64,000 nucleotides of DNA, taken from positions 39,451 through 103,450 of the forward strand of contig JAJZVW010000012.1 of assembly GCA_021847015.1 (NCBI GenBank). Direction: 5' to 3'. The translations under genes and the position numbers were made by a program. The stretch comes from Pseudomonadota bacterium. GTDB lineage: Bacteria > Pseudomonadota > Alphaproteobacteria > Rhodospirillales > Magnetospirillaceae. Of the stretch, positions 1 to 7,554 are shown in pieces. Position 1 is the stretch's first letter; each line of letters opens with the position of its first letter. Under the pieces are notes generated by a model. That model searched no databases and was not told where the DNA came from. It saw only the letters and a list, made by a program, of their open reading frames with translations.

Positions 1-758
1 AGGGTCGGGATTTCCATGTGCTGGCCCTGGTCGGCCATGCCGATCCGCAGGTGATCGGCGACGCGCCGGCGGACTGGATACGGCTGGGGGAGACCGGAAC
101 CGGCTTCAGGCGCCTGCACCAGGCCGGCGTCGAAGAGGTGACCATGATCGGCCCGGTGCGGCGGCCGAGCCTCAGGGAGCTGGCCCCCGATCTGCGCACG
201 GCCGGGTTTTTCGCCAAGGTCGGCCTCAAGGCGCTGGGCGACGACGGGCTGTTGCGCGCCGTGGTGCGCGAGCTGGAAAGCGAGGGGTTCCGGGTCGTCG
301 GCGCCCATGAGGTGCTGGCCGATTGCCTGGCGCCCGCAGGCGATCTCGGGCGCCTGTCGCCCGATGCCCAGGCGCGGGCCGACATCGCCCGCGGCCTGGA
401 GGTGGCCCGTGGCCTGGGCGCGCTGGATGTGGGCCAGGCGGTAGTCGTGCAGCAGGGCATCGTCCTGGGTGTCGAGGCCGCCGAGGGCACCGACAGGCTG
501 ATCCGGCGTTGCGCCGATTTGAGGCGCGAGGGTGCGGGCGGGGTGCTGGTCAAGGTCAGGAAGCCGGGCCAGGACCGCCGCATCGACCTGCCCGCCATCG
601 GCCTGACCACGCTGTGCGAGGCCGCCGCCGCCGGCCTGCGGGGCATCGCCGTCGAGGCGGGCGGAAGCCTTATCCTCGGCCGCGACCGCCTGGCGGAGGA
701 GGCGGATCGCCTGGGGCTGTTCATCACCGGCATCGGCGCGGGCGCCGGTCCGTCCTGA
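1..758 (+). CDS. lpxI: LpxI, UDP-2,3-diacylglucosamine pyrophosphatase (5' truncated)
   Basis: This enzyme of lipid A synthesis hydrolyses UDP-2,3-diacylglucosamine to lipid X and UMP. It is the alternative to LpxH that most alphaproteobacteria use. The frame is open from the window edge, and the first visible ATG at 18 lies inside the protein (GRDFHVLALVGHADP), so the true start is upstream. The visible part has the C-terminal LpxI/DUF1009 features: VVVQQGIVLGVEAAEGTD, a VKVRKPGQDRRIDLPAIG stretch and an EAGGSLILGR stretch. lpxB follows 16 bp downstream and is probably co-transcribed, as in the usual lpxD-fabZ-lpxA-lpxI-lpxB order. The family call is by recognition of these motifs. Confidence 0.93.
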   Translation, partial: GRDFHVLALVGHADPQVIGDAPADWIRLGETGTGFRRLHQAGVEEVTMIGPVRRPSLRELAPDLRTAGFFAKVGLKALGDDGLLRAVVRELESEGFRVVGAHEVLADCLAPAGDLGRLSPDAQARADIARGLEVARGLGALDVGQAVVVQQGIVLGVEAAEGTDRLIRRCADLRREGAGGVLVKVRKPGQDRRIDLPAIGLTTLCEAAAAGLRGIAVEAGGSLILGRDRLAEEADRLGLFITGIGAGAGPS

Positions 759-774
759 ACCGCGGGAGGGCGGC

Positions 775-1950
775 ATGGCACCTCGGATCTACGTCATTGC
801 CGGCGAGCCGTCGGGCGACCTTCTCGGCGGGCGCCTGATGGCCGGTCTGAAGGCGGCCACCCGCGGGACCGCGACCTTCGCCGGCATCGGCGGCGAGGCC
901 ATGCGCGCCGAGGGCTTGCAAAGCCTGTTTCCCATGGCGGAATTGTCGGTGATGGGCCTGGTCGAGGTGCTGCCCCGCATCCCGCGCATCCTGCGCCGCG
1001 TCGGCGAGACCGTGGCCGACATCGAACGCCTGCGCCCCGACGCCGTGGTCACCATCGATTCGTGGGGCTTCACCGGGCGGGTGCAGAAGCGGCTGAAGGC
1101 CCGCTGCCCCGACATTCCCCGCATCCATTACGTTGCGCCCATGGTGTGGGCGTGGAAACCCGACCGCACCCGGAAACTGGCGGCGGTTCTGGACCGGCTG
1201 CTGACGCTGCTGCCGTTCGAGCCCCAGTGGTTCGTCAAGGACGGTCTGCCCTCGGTCCATGTCGGCCATCCGGTGGTCGAGAGCGGGGCGGAGACGGGCG
1301 ACGGCGCCGCCTTCCGCGCGCGGCACGGCATCGCGCCGGACGCGCCGGTGCTGGTGGTTCTGCCGGGCAGCCGGCATTCCGAAACCTCGCGCCTGCTGCC
1401 GGTCTTCGCTGGCGCCGTGCGGCGATTGGCCGAGCGTCAACCCGGCTTGACGGTGGTGGTGCCGACGGTGGAGACCGTGGCCGCCGAGGTCAAGGCGGCG
1501 GTCGCCCATTGGGCGGTGCCGGCCCGGGTGGTGGAGAACCGCGCCGAGAAGTACGACGCCTTCGCCGCCGGCACGGCGGCCCTGGCGGCATCGGGGACGG
1601 TGGCGCTGGAACTGGCGTTGGCGCGACTGCCGTCGGTGATCGCCTATCGGGTGTCGCCCCTGTCCGCCTTCGTCGCCACCCGCTTTCTCGGGCTGAAGGT
1701 GAAATACGCGACCCTGGTGAACATGGTGATGGATGCGCCGGTGATGCCCGAGTTCCTGCAGACGGATTGCACGGAGGAGCGGCTGGCGGAGGCCGTGGGC
1801 GCGCTGCTGGCGGATGCGGGCGCGCGCGCCCGGCAGATCGAACGGGCGGGCGAGGCCATGCGCCGCCTGGGCTATGGGGGGCCGAGCCCCAGCGCGCGGG
1901 CGGCCGAGGCCGTGCTCGCGGTCATTCACGACAAGGAGGCCAAGGCATGA
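775..1950 (+). CDS. lpxB: LpxB, lipid-A-disaccharide synthase
   Basis: This membrane-associated GT19 glycosyltransferase joins lipid X and UDP-2,3-diacylglucosamine into the lipid A disaccharide. The 391 residues match the family length. Landmarks are an N-terminal YVIAGEPSGDLLGG segment, YVAPMVWAWKPDR near residue 122, VGHPVVES near 163, and a C-terminal UDP-binding half with ASGTVALELAL. The ATG at 775 has a GGGAGGG purine run just upstream. Its TGA overlaps the ATG of the glyoxalase gene (ATGA), which indicates translational coupling. Confidence 0.96.
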   Translation: MAPRIYVIAGEPSGDLLGGRLMAGLKAATRGTATFAGIGGEAMRAEGLQSLFPMAELSVMGLVEVLPRIPRILRRVGETVADIERLRPDAVVTIDSWGFTGRVQKRLKARCPDIPRIHYVAPMVWAWKPDRTRKLAAVLDRLLTLLPFEPQWFVKDGLPSVHVGHPVVESGAETGDGAAFRARHGIAPDAPVLVVLPGSRHSETSRLLPVFAGAVRRLAERQPGLTVVVPTVETVAAEVKAAVAHWAVPARVVENRAEKYDAFAAGTAALAASGTVALELALARLPSVIAYRVSPLSAFVATRFLGLKVKYATLVNMVMDAPVMPEFLQTDCTEERLAEAVGALLADAGARARQIERAGEAMRRLGYGGPSPSARAAEAVLAVIHDKEAKA

Positions 1951-2342
1951 GCACCGGCTGGCGGATGCTGCACACCATGATCCGGGTCGGCGACCTGGAT
2001 CGCTCGATCGACTTCTACACCCGCCTTCTGGGGATGACGCTCCTGCGGCGGCAGGACTATCCCGAGGGCCGCTTCACCCTGGCCTTCGTTGGCTACGGGG
2101 ACGAGGCCGGGCATACCGTGCTCGAACTCACCCACAACTGGGACACCAAGGGCTACGACCTCGGCACCGGCTTCGGCCACATCGCGCTGGGCGTGCCCGA
2201 CATTTACGCCGCCTGCGACGCGCTGGCCCGCGACGGCGTCACGATCCCGCGCCCGCCGGGCCCCATGAAGCACGGCACCACGGTGATCGCCTTCGCCGAG
2301 GACCCCGACGGCTACCGCATCGAACTGATCGAGCGGAAATAG
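1947..2342 (+). CDS. gloA: Lactoylglutathione lyase (glyoxalase I)
   Basis: This cytoplasmic metalloenzyme isomerises the glutathione hemithioacetal of methylglyoxal to S-lactoylglutathione. The 131 residues form a single-unit vicinal-oxygen-chelate protein. The four metal ligands are visible: His9 (MLHTMIRVGDLDRS), Glu in HTVLELTHNW, His in GFGHIALGVPD and Glu in GYRIELIE. I chose the ATG at 1947 because it overlaps the lpxB stop and a GGAGG motif lies at 1935-1939; longer upstream extensions in this frame do not resemble the family. The gene ends 12 bp before a convergent gene. Confidence 0.93.
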   Translation: MSTGWRMLHTMIRVGDLDRSIDFYTRLLGMTLLRRQDYPEGRFTLAFVGYGDEAGHTVLELTHNWDTKGYDLGTGFGHIALGVPDIYAACDALARDGVTIPRPPGPMKHGTTVIAFAEDPDGYRIELIERK

Positions 2343-2354
2343 TCCTGCGTCTCG

Positions 2355-2573
2355 TCACCCCGAGCCGCAGCACCCGCGCTGCTGCTGGATCGGCGGGCAC
2401 GTTACCGAACCGAACGAGCAAAACACGCAGCAATCGCCCGGATTTGGGCGCAGCATCGTCTTGCAGTTGCCGCATTCGTAGAAGAACTGGCAGGCGTCCG
2501 TGGGCATGGTTTCCCGCTTGGCGAAACCGCAATGCGGGCAGGTCAGCACGGATTCAAGAACGATGGCGCTCAT
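2355..2573 (-). CDS. Small cysteine-rich GDCCxFC-motif protein of mer loci
   Basis: This 72-residue protein has an N-terminal CPHCG knuckle, a CGNCK pair and a C-terminal GDCCVFCSFG motif followed by TCPP. Small proteins with this motif are commonly found beside merT/merP in proteobacteria and are annotated only by the motif. Metal or thiol chemistry with mercury is plausible but unproven. It is the third gene of the leftward unit merT-merP-this gene, beginning 7 bp after the merP stop. A mercuric reductase would be expected nearby but none follows. Confidence 0.8.
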   Translation of the reverse strand: MSAIVLESVLTCPHCGFAKRETMPTDACQFFYECGNCKTMLRPNPGDCCVFCSFGSVTCPPIQQQRGCCGSG

Positions 2574-2580
2574 TGTGGCA

Positions 2581-2856
2581 TCACTTCTGTAGGGTGGAAG
2601 GATAGCCGGCGTTCGCGGTCGCCTTGGTCAGCGCTTCGGGCCGGACCTTGTCGGGATCATAGGTGACGGTGGCCGTTTTGGTGTCGAAATCGACAGTGGC
2701 GGTGCTCACGCCGGGCATCTTTTCAAGCGACTTCCTGACCGTGATTGGACACAGCGGGCACGTCATGTTCTGCACGTCGAGCGTGACGGTTTTCGGGGCG
2801 GCGGCCAGCGCCGCGACGGGCAACGCGGCGAGTGCGGCGATGAGCAGTTTGCGCAT
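2581..2856 (-). CDS. merP: MerP, periplasmic mercuric-ion-binding protein
   Basis: A 91-residue periplasmic Hg(II) carrier that hands mercury to MerT. An N-terminal signal peptide (MRKLLIAALAALPVAALAAA) precedes one heavy-metal-associated domain. The paired cysteines lie in NMTCPLCPITV, the usual GMTCxxC motif with Asn in place of Gly. The protein continues through the beta-alpha-beta-beta-alpha-beta pattern to AGYPSTLQK. It lies 12 bp downstream of merT under the shared divergent mer promoter. Confidence 0.93.
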   Translation of the reverse strand: MRKLLIAALAALPVAALAAAPKTVTLDVQNMTCPLCPITVRKSLEKMPGVSTATVDFDTKTATVTYDPDKVRPEALTKATANAGYPSTLQK

Positions 2857-2868
2857 GGGACGCTCCTT

Positions 2869-3216
2869 TCAGTAGAACAGCGGGGCGAGCCACGGCACGG
2901 CCAGCAGGCCGAGCGACAGGGTGGCGACGATCCAGAACGTGATCCGCCGCCGCTTGATCGTGCGCGGACCGGCGCACGGCGTGCCCGGTGCGCAGATCCC
3001 CGGCACGAGGTGGAGCTTGCGGAAGGCCAGCCCAAGGAACAGCAGCGTCAGGCCGATGAAGATGGGCCGGTACGGCTCCATCGCCGTCAAACTCCCGACC
3101 CACGTGCCGCCGACGCCAAGCACCAGCAGCACAAGCGGACCGACGCAGCACACCGACGCGCCGATGGCGGCCAGTACGCCCGCGATCAGCGAACCATTTC
3201 CCGCGGGTTGCGCCAC
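2869..3216 (-). CDS. merT: MerT, mercuric transport protein
   Basis: An inner-membrane Hg(II) importer of 115 residues with three predicted transmembrane helices. The first helix contains the vicinal pair in SVCCVGPLVLLVLG that accepts mercury from MerP. A cytoplasmic loop carries the second cysteine pair (ICAPGTPC) between helices 2 and 3. It is the first gene of the leftward merT-merP unit, 76 bp from divergent merR with the operator in between. Without a visible merA, imported Hg(II) would not be reduced by a product of this cluster. Confidence 0.92.
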   Translation of the reverse strand: MAQPAGNGSLIAGVLAAIGASVCCVGPLVLLVLGVGGTWVGSLTAMEPYRPIFIGLTLLFLGLAFRKLHLVPGICAPGTPCAGPRTIKRRRITFWIVATLSLGLLAVPWLAPLFY

Positions 3217-3250
3217 AGATGTCTCCTTGATCCCGATTGCCCAAGTGCTA

Positions 3251-3281
3251 CCCTAAATCCCGTACCTAAGTACGGAATCAA
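3251..3281 (-). promoter_or_regulatory. mer operator and merTP promoter
   Basis: On the minus strand there is a -35 TTGATT (3276-3281) and a -10 TTAGGG (3251-3256) with a 19-bp spacer. The long spacer is the hallmark of MerR-activated promoters. The spacer holds a perfect dyad, CCGTAC-N4-GTACGG, at 3260-3275. The layout matches the Tn501/Tn21 merOP known from the literature. MerR is inferred to repress its own divergent transcript from the same site. Confidence 0.88.
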
Positions 3282-3292
3282 GGGGGAAAACG

Positions 3293-3691
3293 ATGGCGGC
3301 GGAACTGACCATCGGCAAGCTGGCGGAAGCCGCCGGGGTGAACATCGAGACGATCCGGTATTACCAGCGGCGCGGATTGCTGGACGAACCCGCCAAACCG
3401 CTGGGGAGCCATCGCCGCTATCCGGCGGAACAGGCCAAGCGTGTGCGCTTCATCAAACGGGCGCAGGCGCTTGGCTTCACGCTGGCCGAGGTCGGCGGGC
3501 TGCTGACGCTGGATGAGGCGTGCGCCTGCACGGAGACCCGGGCATTGGCGGCCCGCAAGCTGACGCTGATCGAACGGAAGATGGCGGACCTTGCCGCCAT
3601 GCGACAGGCGCTGGCCGGACTGGTGCGGCAATGCGATGCGGGGGACGGCGGCGCGACCTGCCCAATCATCAAGGTGCTGGCCGGGGAGTGA
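3293..3691 (+). CDS. merR: MerR, mercury-responsive transcriptional regulator
   Basis: A 132-residue dimeric regulator that distorts the mer promoter and activates merTP on Hg(II) binding. The N-terminal winged helix-turn-helix (TIGKLAEAAGVNIETIRYYQRRGLL) is followed by the dimerisation helix. The three Hg(II)-binding cysteines have clear counterparts: one in the EACACTETR stretch (equivalent to Cys82) and the pair in QCDAGDGGATCP (equivalent to Cys117 and Cys126). This separates it from the Cu and Zn sensors of the family. It is divergent from merT across the 19-bp-spacer promoter. Confidence 0.93.
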   Translation: MAAELTIGKLAEAAGVNIETIRYYQRRGLLDEPAKPLGSHRRYPAEQAKRVRFIKRAQALGFTLAEVGGLLTLDEACACTETRALAARKLTLIERKMADLAAMRQALAGLVRQCDAGDGGATCPIIKVLAGE

Positions 3692-3752
3692 TACCCGACA
3701 GGCTGCCGGGGCTGCACCGCAAGATGTTTTCTTTTAATCTGGGATACACGCT

Positions 3753-3830
3753 TGTCGTCCCGAGCGCAGTCGAGGGACCTTTCGGGCACCCTGCGTGAAA
3801 GGTTCGTCCTCGCTTGCGTTCGGAACGACA
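3753..3830. repeat. Dispersed intergenic palindromic repeat, copy 1
   Basis: An imperfect hairpin of about 78 bp. It opens TGTCGTCCCGAGCGCAGTCG and closes with the inverted TTCGGAACGACA. The centre is a CCTTTCGGGCACC...GTGAAAGG block. It belongs to the family also found at 6725, 14239, 26705, 30343, 34364, 34525 and 35711. It sits between convergent merR and trmFO, so the RNA hairpin could act as a bidirectional terminator. Confidence 0.75.
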
Positions 3831-3839
3831 GGGAGAGCG

Positions 3840-5192
3840 CTACCCCAACGCCTCTGCGCACGCCGCCAGCCAGGCGGGCAGGTCGCGCAGGGCGCGCTGG
3901 CTATAAAGTTTCTTGCGCTCGCGGCCTTTGACGCGCCGGCCGTTTTCGTCCCGTTCGGGCGGCGGCGGGAACAGGCCGAAATTGACGTTCATGGGCTGGT
4001 AGGTCTCGGCCTCGGCGAGGCCGGTGACGTGGCCCAGAAGGGCGCCCAGCGCGGTGGTCAGGGGCGGCGCCGGGAGGTCGCGCCCCAGCCGTTCGGCGGC
4101 GGCGAAACGCCCGGCCAAGAGGCCGATGGCGGCCGATTCCACGTACCCCTCGCAGCCGGTGATCTGTCCGGCCAGCCGCAGGCGCGGCTGTGACTTCAGG
4201 CGAAGGACGCTGTCCAACACCTTGGGTCCATTGACAAAGGTGTTGCGGTGAATGCCGCCCAGGCGGGCGAACTCGGCGTTCTCCAGGCCGGGGATGGTGC
4301 GGAACACGCGAACCTGCTCGCCGTGGCGCAGCTTGGTCTGGAAGCCGACCATGTTGTAGAGGGTGCCGAGCGCGTTGTCCTGGCGGAGTTGGATCACCGC
4401 ATGGGGCTTCGGCCCATGGGGGTTGGTCAGGCCCACCGGCTTCATCGGCCCGAAGGCGAGCGTCTCCCGCCCGCGTTCGGCCATCACCTCGATGGGCAGG
4501 CAGCCCTCGAAATAGGGGGTGTCCTTTTCCCAATCGTGGAAAGGCGCCGTTTCGGCGGCCAGCAGGGCGTCGATGAAGGCGTGGTATTCGTCCCGCGTCA
4601 GCGGGCAATTGATGTAGTCCGAGCCCGTGCCCTTGTCGTAGCGCGACTGGAACCAAGCCGTGCCGAAGTCGATGCTGTCCTTGTGGACGATGGGGGCGAT
4701 GGCGTCGAAGAAGGACAGGCTGTCCTCGCCGGTGACGGCGCGGATCGCCTCGGCCAAAGGCGGCGAGGTCAGGGGGCCGGTGGCGACGATCACCGAATCC
4801 CAGTCGGCGGGCGGCAGGACGGCGATCTCCTCGCGGACGAGGGTGACGTTGGGATGCCGCTCCAGCGCCGTCTGCACCGCCTGCGAGAAGCCCTCGCGGT
4901 CCACCGCCAGCGCGCCCCCGGCCGGCACCCGGTGGGCGTCGGCCGAACCCAGGATCAGCGATCCGGTGCGGCGCATCTCCTCGTGCAGCAGGCCGACCGC
5001 GTTGTACTCGGCGTCGTCCGAGCGCAGGCTATTGGAGCACACCAGTTCGGCCAGGCCCGAGGTGCCGTGGGCGGGCGTGGTTCGGTGCGGGCGCATTTCG
5101 TGGAGGACGACGGAAACGCCGGCGCTGGCGAGTTGCCAGGCCGCTTCGCTGCCAGCCAGGCCCCCACCGATGACATGGACGGGATGGGTCAT
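3840..5192 (-). CDS. trmFO: TrmFO, methylenetetrahydrofolate-tRNA (uracil-5-)-methyltransferase
   Basis: A folate- and FAD-dependent enzyme that makes m5U54 in the T-loop of tRNA. The 450 residues begin with the FAD-binding [18 protein letters not shown]. They include the conserved [12 protein letters not shown] segment with the catalytic cysteine (equivalent to B. subtilis Cys53), a second conserved cysteine in [12 protein letters not shown], and [18 protein letters not shown] chose the ATG at 5192: an in-frame start further upstream would translate the foldback repeat at 5259-5403 ([12 protein letters not shown]), which is not part of the family. Confidence 0.94.
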   Translation of the reverse strand: MTHPVHVIGGGLAGSEAAWQLASAGVSVVLHEMRPHRTTPAHGTSGLAELVCSNSLRSDDAEYNAVGLLHEEMRRTGSLILGSADAHRVPAGGALAVDREGFSQAVQTALERHPNVTLVREEIAVLPPADWDSVIVATGPLTSPPLAEAIRAVTGEDSLSFFDAIAPIVHKDSIDFGTAWFQSRYDKGTGSDYINCPLTRDEYHAFIDALLAAETAPFHDWEKDTPYFEGCLPIEVMAERGRETLAFGPMKPVGLTNPHGPKPHAVIQLRQDNALGTLYNMVGFQTKLRHGEQVRVFRTIPGLENAEFARLGGIHRNTFVNGPKVLDSVLRLKSQPRLRLAGQITGCEGYVESAAIGLLAGRFAAAERLGRDLPAPPLTTALGALLGHVTGLAEAETYQPMNVNFGLFPPPPERDENGRRVKGRERKKLYSQRALRDLPAWLAACAEALG

Positions 5193-5258
5193 GCCCCCTG
5201 ACTTAAGGCCAGGGCCGGCGCCTGTCCAGCGCGAACGGCGGTTCTCGGTACGCGCCCT

Positions 5259-5403
5259 CGCTGCGGTCAGCCTTTGAAAGGAAATACGGGGACAAAAGGA
5301 AATACGGGGACACAATACTTAATTCAAATTGAATTAAGTATTGTGTCCCCGTATTTCCTGTCCCCGTATTTCCCCGTATTTCCCCGCTGCGGTCAGCCTT
5401 TGA
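5259..5403. repeat. Foldback repeat element with flanking 19-bp direct repeats
   Basis: Two opposed copies of GGAAATACGGGGACACAATA plus CTTAATTCAA meet at a 1-nt centre near 5328. Extra GGAAATACGGGGACA units lie outside them. The block is bounded by direct copies of CGCTGCGGTCAGCCTTTGA at 5259-5277 and 5385-5403. The right copy includes the stop codon of the next leftward gene, so the element appears to have inserted just after that gene and duplicated 19 bp. The same core recurs at 22654-22746. No transposase is encoded. Confidence 0.8.
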
Positions 5404-5647
5404 CGCCGGAGGCTGCCTGGACCTGGGTCACCCACGACGGGGCGCCGGTCTGGTACTGGGCCAGGGACAGGCCGGTCACGGGCTTGTTTTCCTGCTTGCT
5501 CTGGTTGCCATGGGTATCGATGGGACCGAAGGCGTAATCGGCGAAGGCCGATTGCGTGGCGCGGCCGTGGGGCCGGGTCGAATGGCCGTCGCTGCTGTCG
5601 GTGCGGTAGAGCAGGATTTGGGACGGTATGCCGTTGATGGTGCTCAT
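5393..5647 (-). CDS. Small hypothetical protein, 84 residues
   Basis: I do not recognise this family. The translation (MSTINGIPSQILLYRTDSSD...) is hydrophilic, rich in Ser, Thr, Gln and His, and has no membrane segment. Its repeated short polar stretches (DYAFGPIDTHGNQSKQENKP) recall small secreted or structural proteins. The chosen ATG at 5647 has a GAGG motif close upstream on the minus strand. The C-terminal codons (GVKG and stop) lie in the 19-bp repeat that borders the foldback element. Low-complexity composition makes it less certain than its neighbours. Confidence 0.5.
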   Translation of the reverse strand: MSTINGIPSQILLYRTDSSDGHSTRPHGRATQSAFADYAFGPIDTHGNQSKQENKPVTGLSLAQYQTGAPSWVTQVQAASGVKG

Positions 5648-5804
5648 GGGGAGCCTCGCGGTGGTGACGGCGGGACCGATGCAGGGATCGTGCCACGGAA
5701 ATCCCTTGCGATTCCGCGGCCGAGGGGGGAGCCTGTAGGCAATTCCTGCCGGGAACAGCCGTTGGGGGCGGCGGGTTTTTCCCGGTAGTTGTCCGAGGTG
5801 AGGC

Positions 5805-6218
5805 ATGGCCGCGAAGACCTATTTCGTTGTCGGGGGCGAGTACGAGGACACGTCCTTCGCCCGCATCGCCTCCGGCCAGAGCGAGGAGCGCTTCGGCCCC
5901 TTCGACGAGCGCGAGGCCCATGAATGCTGGCGGGCGCTGACCGGCAAGACTGCGGACAACGCCATGGTCCGCTACTTCATCCGCTGCGAAGAGGACGTGT
6001 GCCCGGGCCAGTGGTACGTGGTCGGCGGGGAATATGCGGACACCACGTTCCAGAGGATCGCTCCCGGCCGGCACCTGGAATCCTACGGCCCCTACAGCCG
6101 CGCGCAGGCGTTGGAACGCTGGCGCGCGCTGACCGGCCGCACCGTGGATTCCGCCATGACCCGCTACGACCTGTGCTCGGCGGAGGAATTGGGGCAGCGG
6201 ACGGAAGCGATGCGCTGA
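5805..6218 (+). CDS. Tandem DUF4170 protein
   Basis: A 137-residue cytoplasmic protein made of two copies of a roughly 55-residue unit. The first is YFVVGGEYEDTSFARIASG ... WRALTGKTADNAMVRYFI and the second is WYVVGGEYADTTFQRIAPG ... WRALTGRTVDSAMTRYDL. The unit matches DUF4170, a small domain found mainly in alphaproteobacteria, where single-copy proteins are usual. The function is unknown. The GTxEERFGPF-like segment occurs as SEERFGPF in copy 1 and LESYGPY in copy 2. The duplication looks recent enough to align without gaps. Confidence 0.78.
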   Translation: MAAKTYFVVGGEYEDTSFARIASGQSEERFGPFDEREAHECWRALTGKTADNAMVRYFIRCEEDVCPGQWYVVGGEYADTTFQRIAPGRHLESYGPYSRAQALERWRALTGRTVDSAMTRYDLCSAEELGQRTEAMR

Positions 6219-6289
6219 CGGCTGGATTTTCGTTGCCTTTCGGGCTATTTCCCTGGGCCGGAAGTCATCGCCCCCAAGGGAGGAGCCCC

Positions 6290-6613
6290 ATGTCCCACAA
6301 GTACCATGCTTTCGTCTGCTCGCAGAGCCGCCCCGAGGGTCATCCCCGTGGCTGCTGCACCAGCCGCGGCGGCGGGCAGAAATTGTTCGAGCGCCTGGTC
6401 GCGGTGATGAACGAGCGCAATCTCTGGGGCGAGGGCGTCAGCGTCGCCCAATCCTCGTGCCTGGGCTTCTGCTCGTTCGGCCCGGCGATGGTGGTCTATC
6501 CCGAAGGCGTGTGGTACCAGCCGACCAGGGCCGAGGACATCGACGAAATCGTCCAATCCCATTTCGTCGAAGGCAAGCCGGTGGATCGGCTGCGCGTCTA
6601 TCCGTCGAAGTAG
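6290..6613 (+). CDS. Thioredoxin-like [2Fe-2S] ferredoxin
   Basis: A 107-residue electron-transfer protein of the thioredoxin-fold 2Fe-2S family. Candidate cluster ligands are the cysteine in FVCSQSRPEGHP, the CC pair in RGCCTSRGG, and the pair in SSCLGFCSFGP (CxxxC). The rest fits the family: a C-terminal YPEGVWYQ and a helix ending in VDRLRVYPSK. The ATG at 6290 is preceded by GGGAGGAG. It stands alone, so its redox partner cannot be told from context. Confidence 0.87.
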   Translation: MSHKYHAFVCSQSRPEGHPRGCCTSRGGGQKLFERLVAVMNERNLWGEGVSVAQSSCLGFCSFGPAMVVYPEGVWYQPTRAEDIDEIVQSHFVEGKPVDRLRVYPSK

Positions 6614-6698
6614 GGCCGGGGCGCGAGGCTCCGAACTTGGGGGACAGCGTTCTTACTACCATCCTGAGTGAGGATGTCATCCCTCGTCGCTGTCGCTC

Positions 6699-6840
6699 AG
6701 CGGTTCTCATTATGCATTTTTCGCTGTCATCCCGAGCCGACGGCGAGGGATCTTTCCGGCACTTTCGCGTGAAAGATCCCCCAGTCGCTCCGCTCCCTCG
6801 GGATGACAACATTCCCTGATGCCGCATAATGAGAACCGCT
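6699..6840. repeat. Compound palindromic element: 17-bp inverted repeats around repeat copy 2
   Basis: Perfect inverted arms AGCGGTTCTCATTATGC (6699-6715) and its complement (6824-6840) enclose one 84-bp dispersed repeat (6725-6808), giving a nested palindrome of 142 bp. The outer arm also occurs without its partner beside the repeat copy at 34364. The 350-bp gap between the ferredoxin gene and the parvulin gene (6614-6962) holds only this element; I see no gene or clear promoter in the rest. Confidence 0.78.
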
Positions 6841-6962
6841 GGCTGTCGCTTTGTCGGGATGACAGGTGGGCCGAGGACGAAAACAACGGGTTCGAAATCT
6901 GCGTTCGGAGCCCCGATTCCCCGGCCGCCTTCCCCCTCTCGAAACGACAAAGAGGGCGCTCG

Positions 6963-7283
6963 TCAGGCCGTCCGCTGGATCAGGTGATACCCGAAGTCGG
7001 TCTCGACGACCGCGCTGACCTCGCCCGTCTCGAGGGCGAAGGCGGCCACTTCGAATTCGCGCACCATCGCGCCCTTGGGGAAGAACCCCAGGTCGCCGCC
7101 CTCGCGCCCCGAGGGGCAATCCGAATGCTTGCGGGCGAGGTCGGCGAAATCGGCGCCCGCCGCGATCTCGTCGCGCAGGCCGGCGATCACGGTCGCTGCC
7201 TCGTCCTTGGTGCGGGTGGCGCTGGAGCGCATCGACCCTCTGTACATCAGCAGGATATGAGAGGCGCGGACTTGTTCGGGCAT
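6963..7283 (-). CDS. Parvulin-type peptidyl-prolyl cis-trans isomerase
   Basis: A 106-residue single-domain rotamase of the PpiC type, without a signal peptide and therefore probably cytoplasmic. The opening VRASHILLMYRGS and the GREGGDLGFFPKGAMV...FE core are the classic parvulin signatures, and the C-terminus is TDFGYHLIQRT. The ATG at 7283 was chosen because the family begins right there; longer in-frame extensions are arginine- and histidine-rich non-family sequence. Small alphaproteobacterial parvulins of this size are common general folding catalysts. Confidence 0.9.
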   Translation of the reverse strand: MPEQVRASHILLMYRGSMRSSATRTKDEAATVIAGLRDEIAAGADFADLARKHSDCPSGREGGDLGFFPKGAMVREFEVAAFALETGEVSAVVETDFGYHLIQRTA

Positions 7284-7415
7284 GACATCCTCCGTTGTGT
7301 CGAACCGGGACCATAGCGGGGCGGGCCCGGCGATGTAAGCGGAAAAGGCGCCGCCGCTGTCGCACCGATGGGCCGGGGATGGTATATGGGGATGTCCAAC
7401 ACGGAGGGTGCATCC

Positions 7416-7544
7416 ATGGACATCGAGATGGTGGCGATCCTGTCCGGTGTCGTCGTGGTCGGCCTGGCCTTCGCGGCCAAGCTGATGGTGGGGCGTCTGC
7501 TGGCGGCCAGGCCGGTGCGGGCCGAGGACCGGAACGACGCCTGA
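7416..7544 (+). CDS. Small single-pass membrane protein, 42 residues
   Basis: Not recognised. [20 protein letters not shown]... has one predicted transmembrane helix (about residues 5-24) followed by a basic and polar tail ending in AEDRNDA. A GGAGGG motif sits 8 bp before the ATG at 7416; a weaker in-frame ATG lies at 7392. It is 10 bp upstream of rluE and co-directional, so it may be translated from the same message. The good ribosome-binding site and helix argue for a real gene, but the length keeps confidence moderate. Confidence 0.5.
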   Translation: MDIEMVAILSGVVVVGLAFAAKLMVGRLLAARPVRAEDRNDA

Positions 7545-7554
7545 GCGCGATCCG

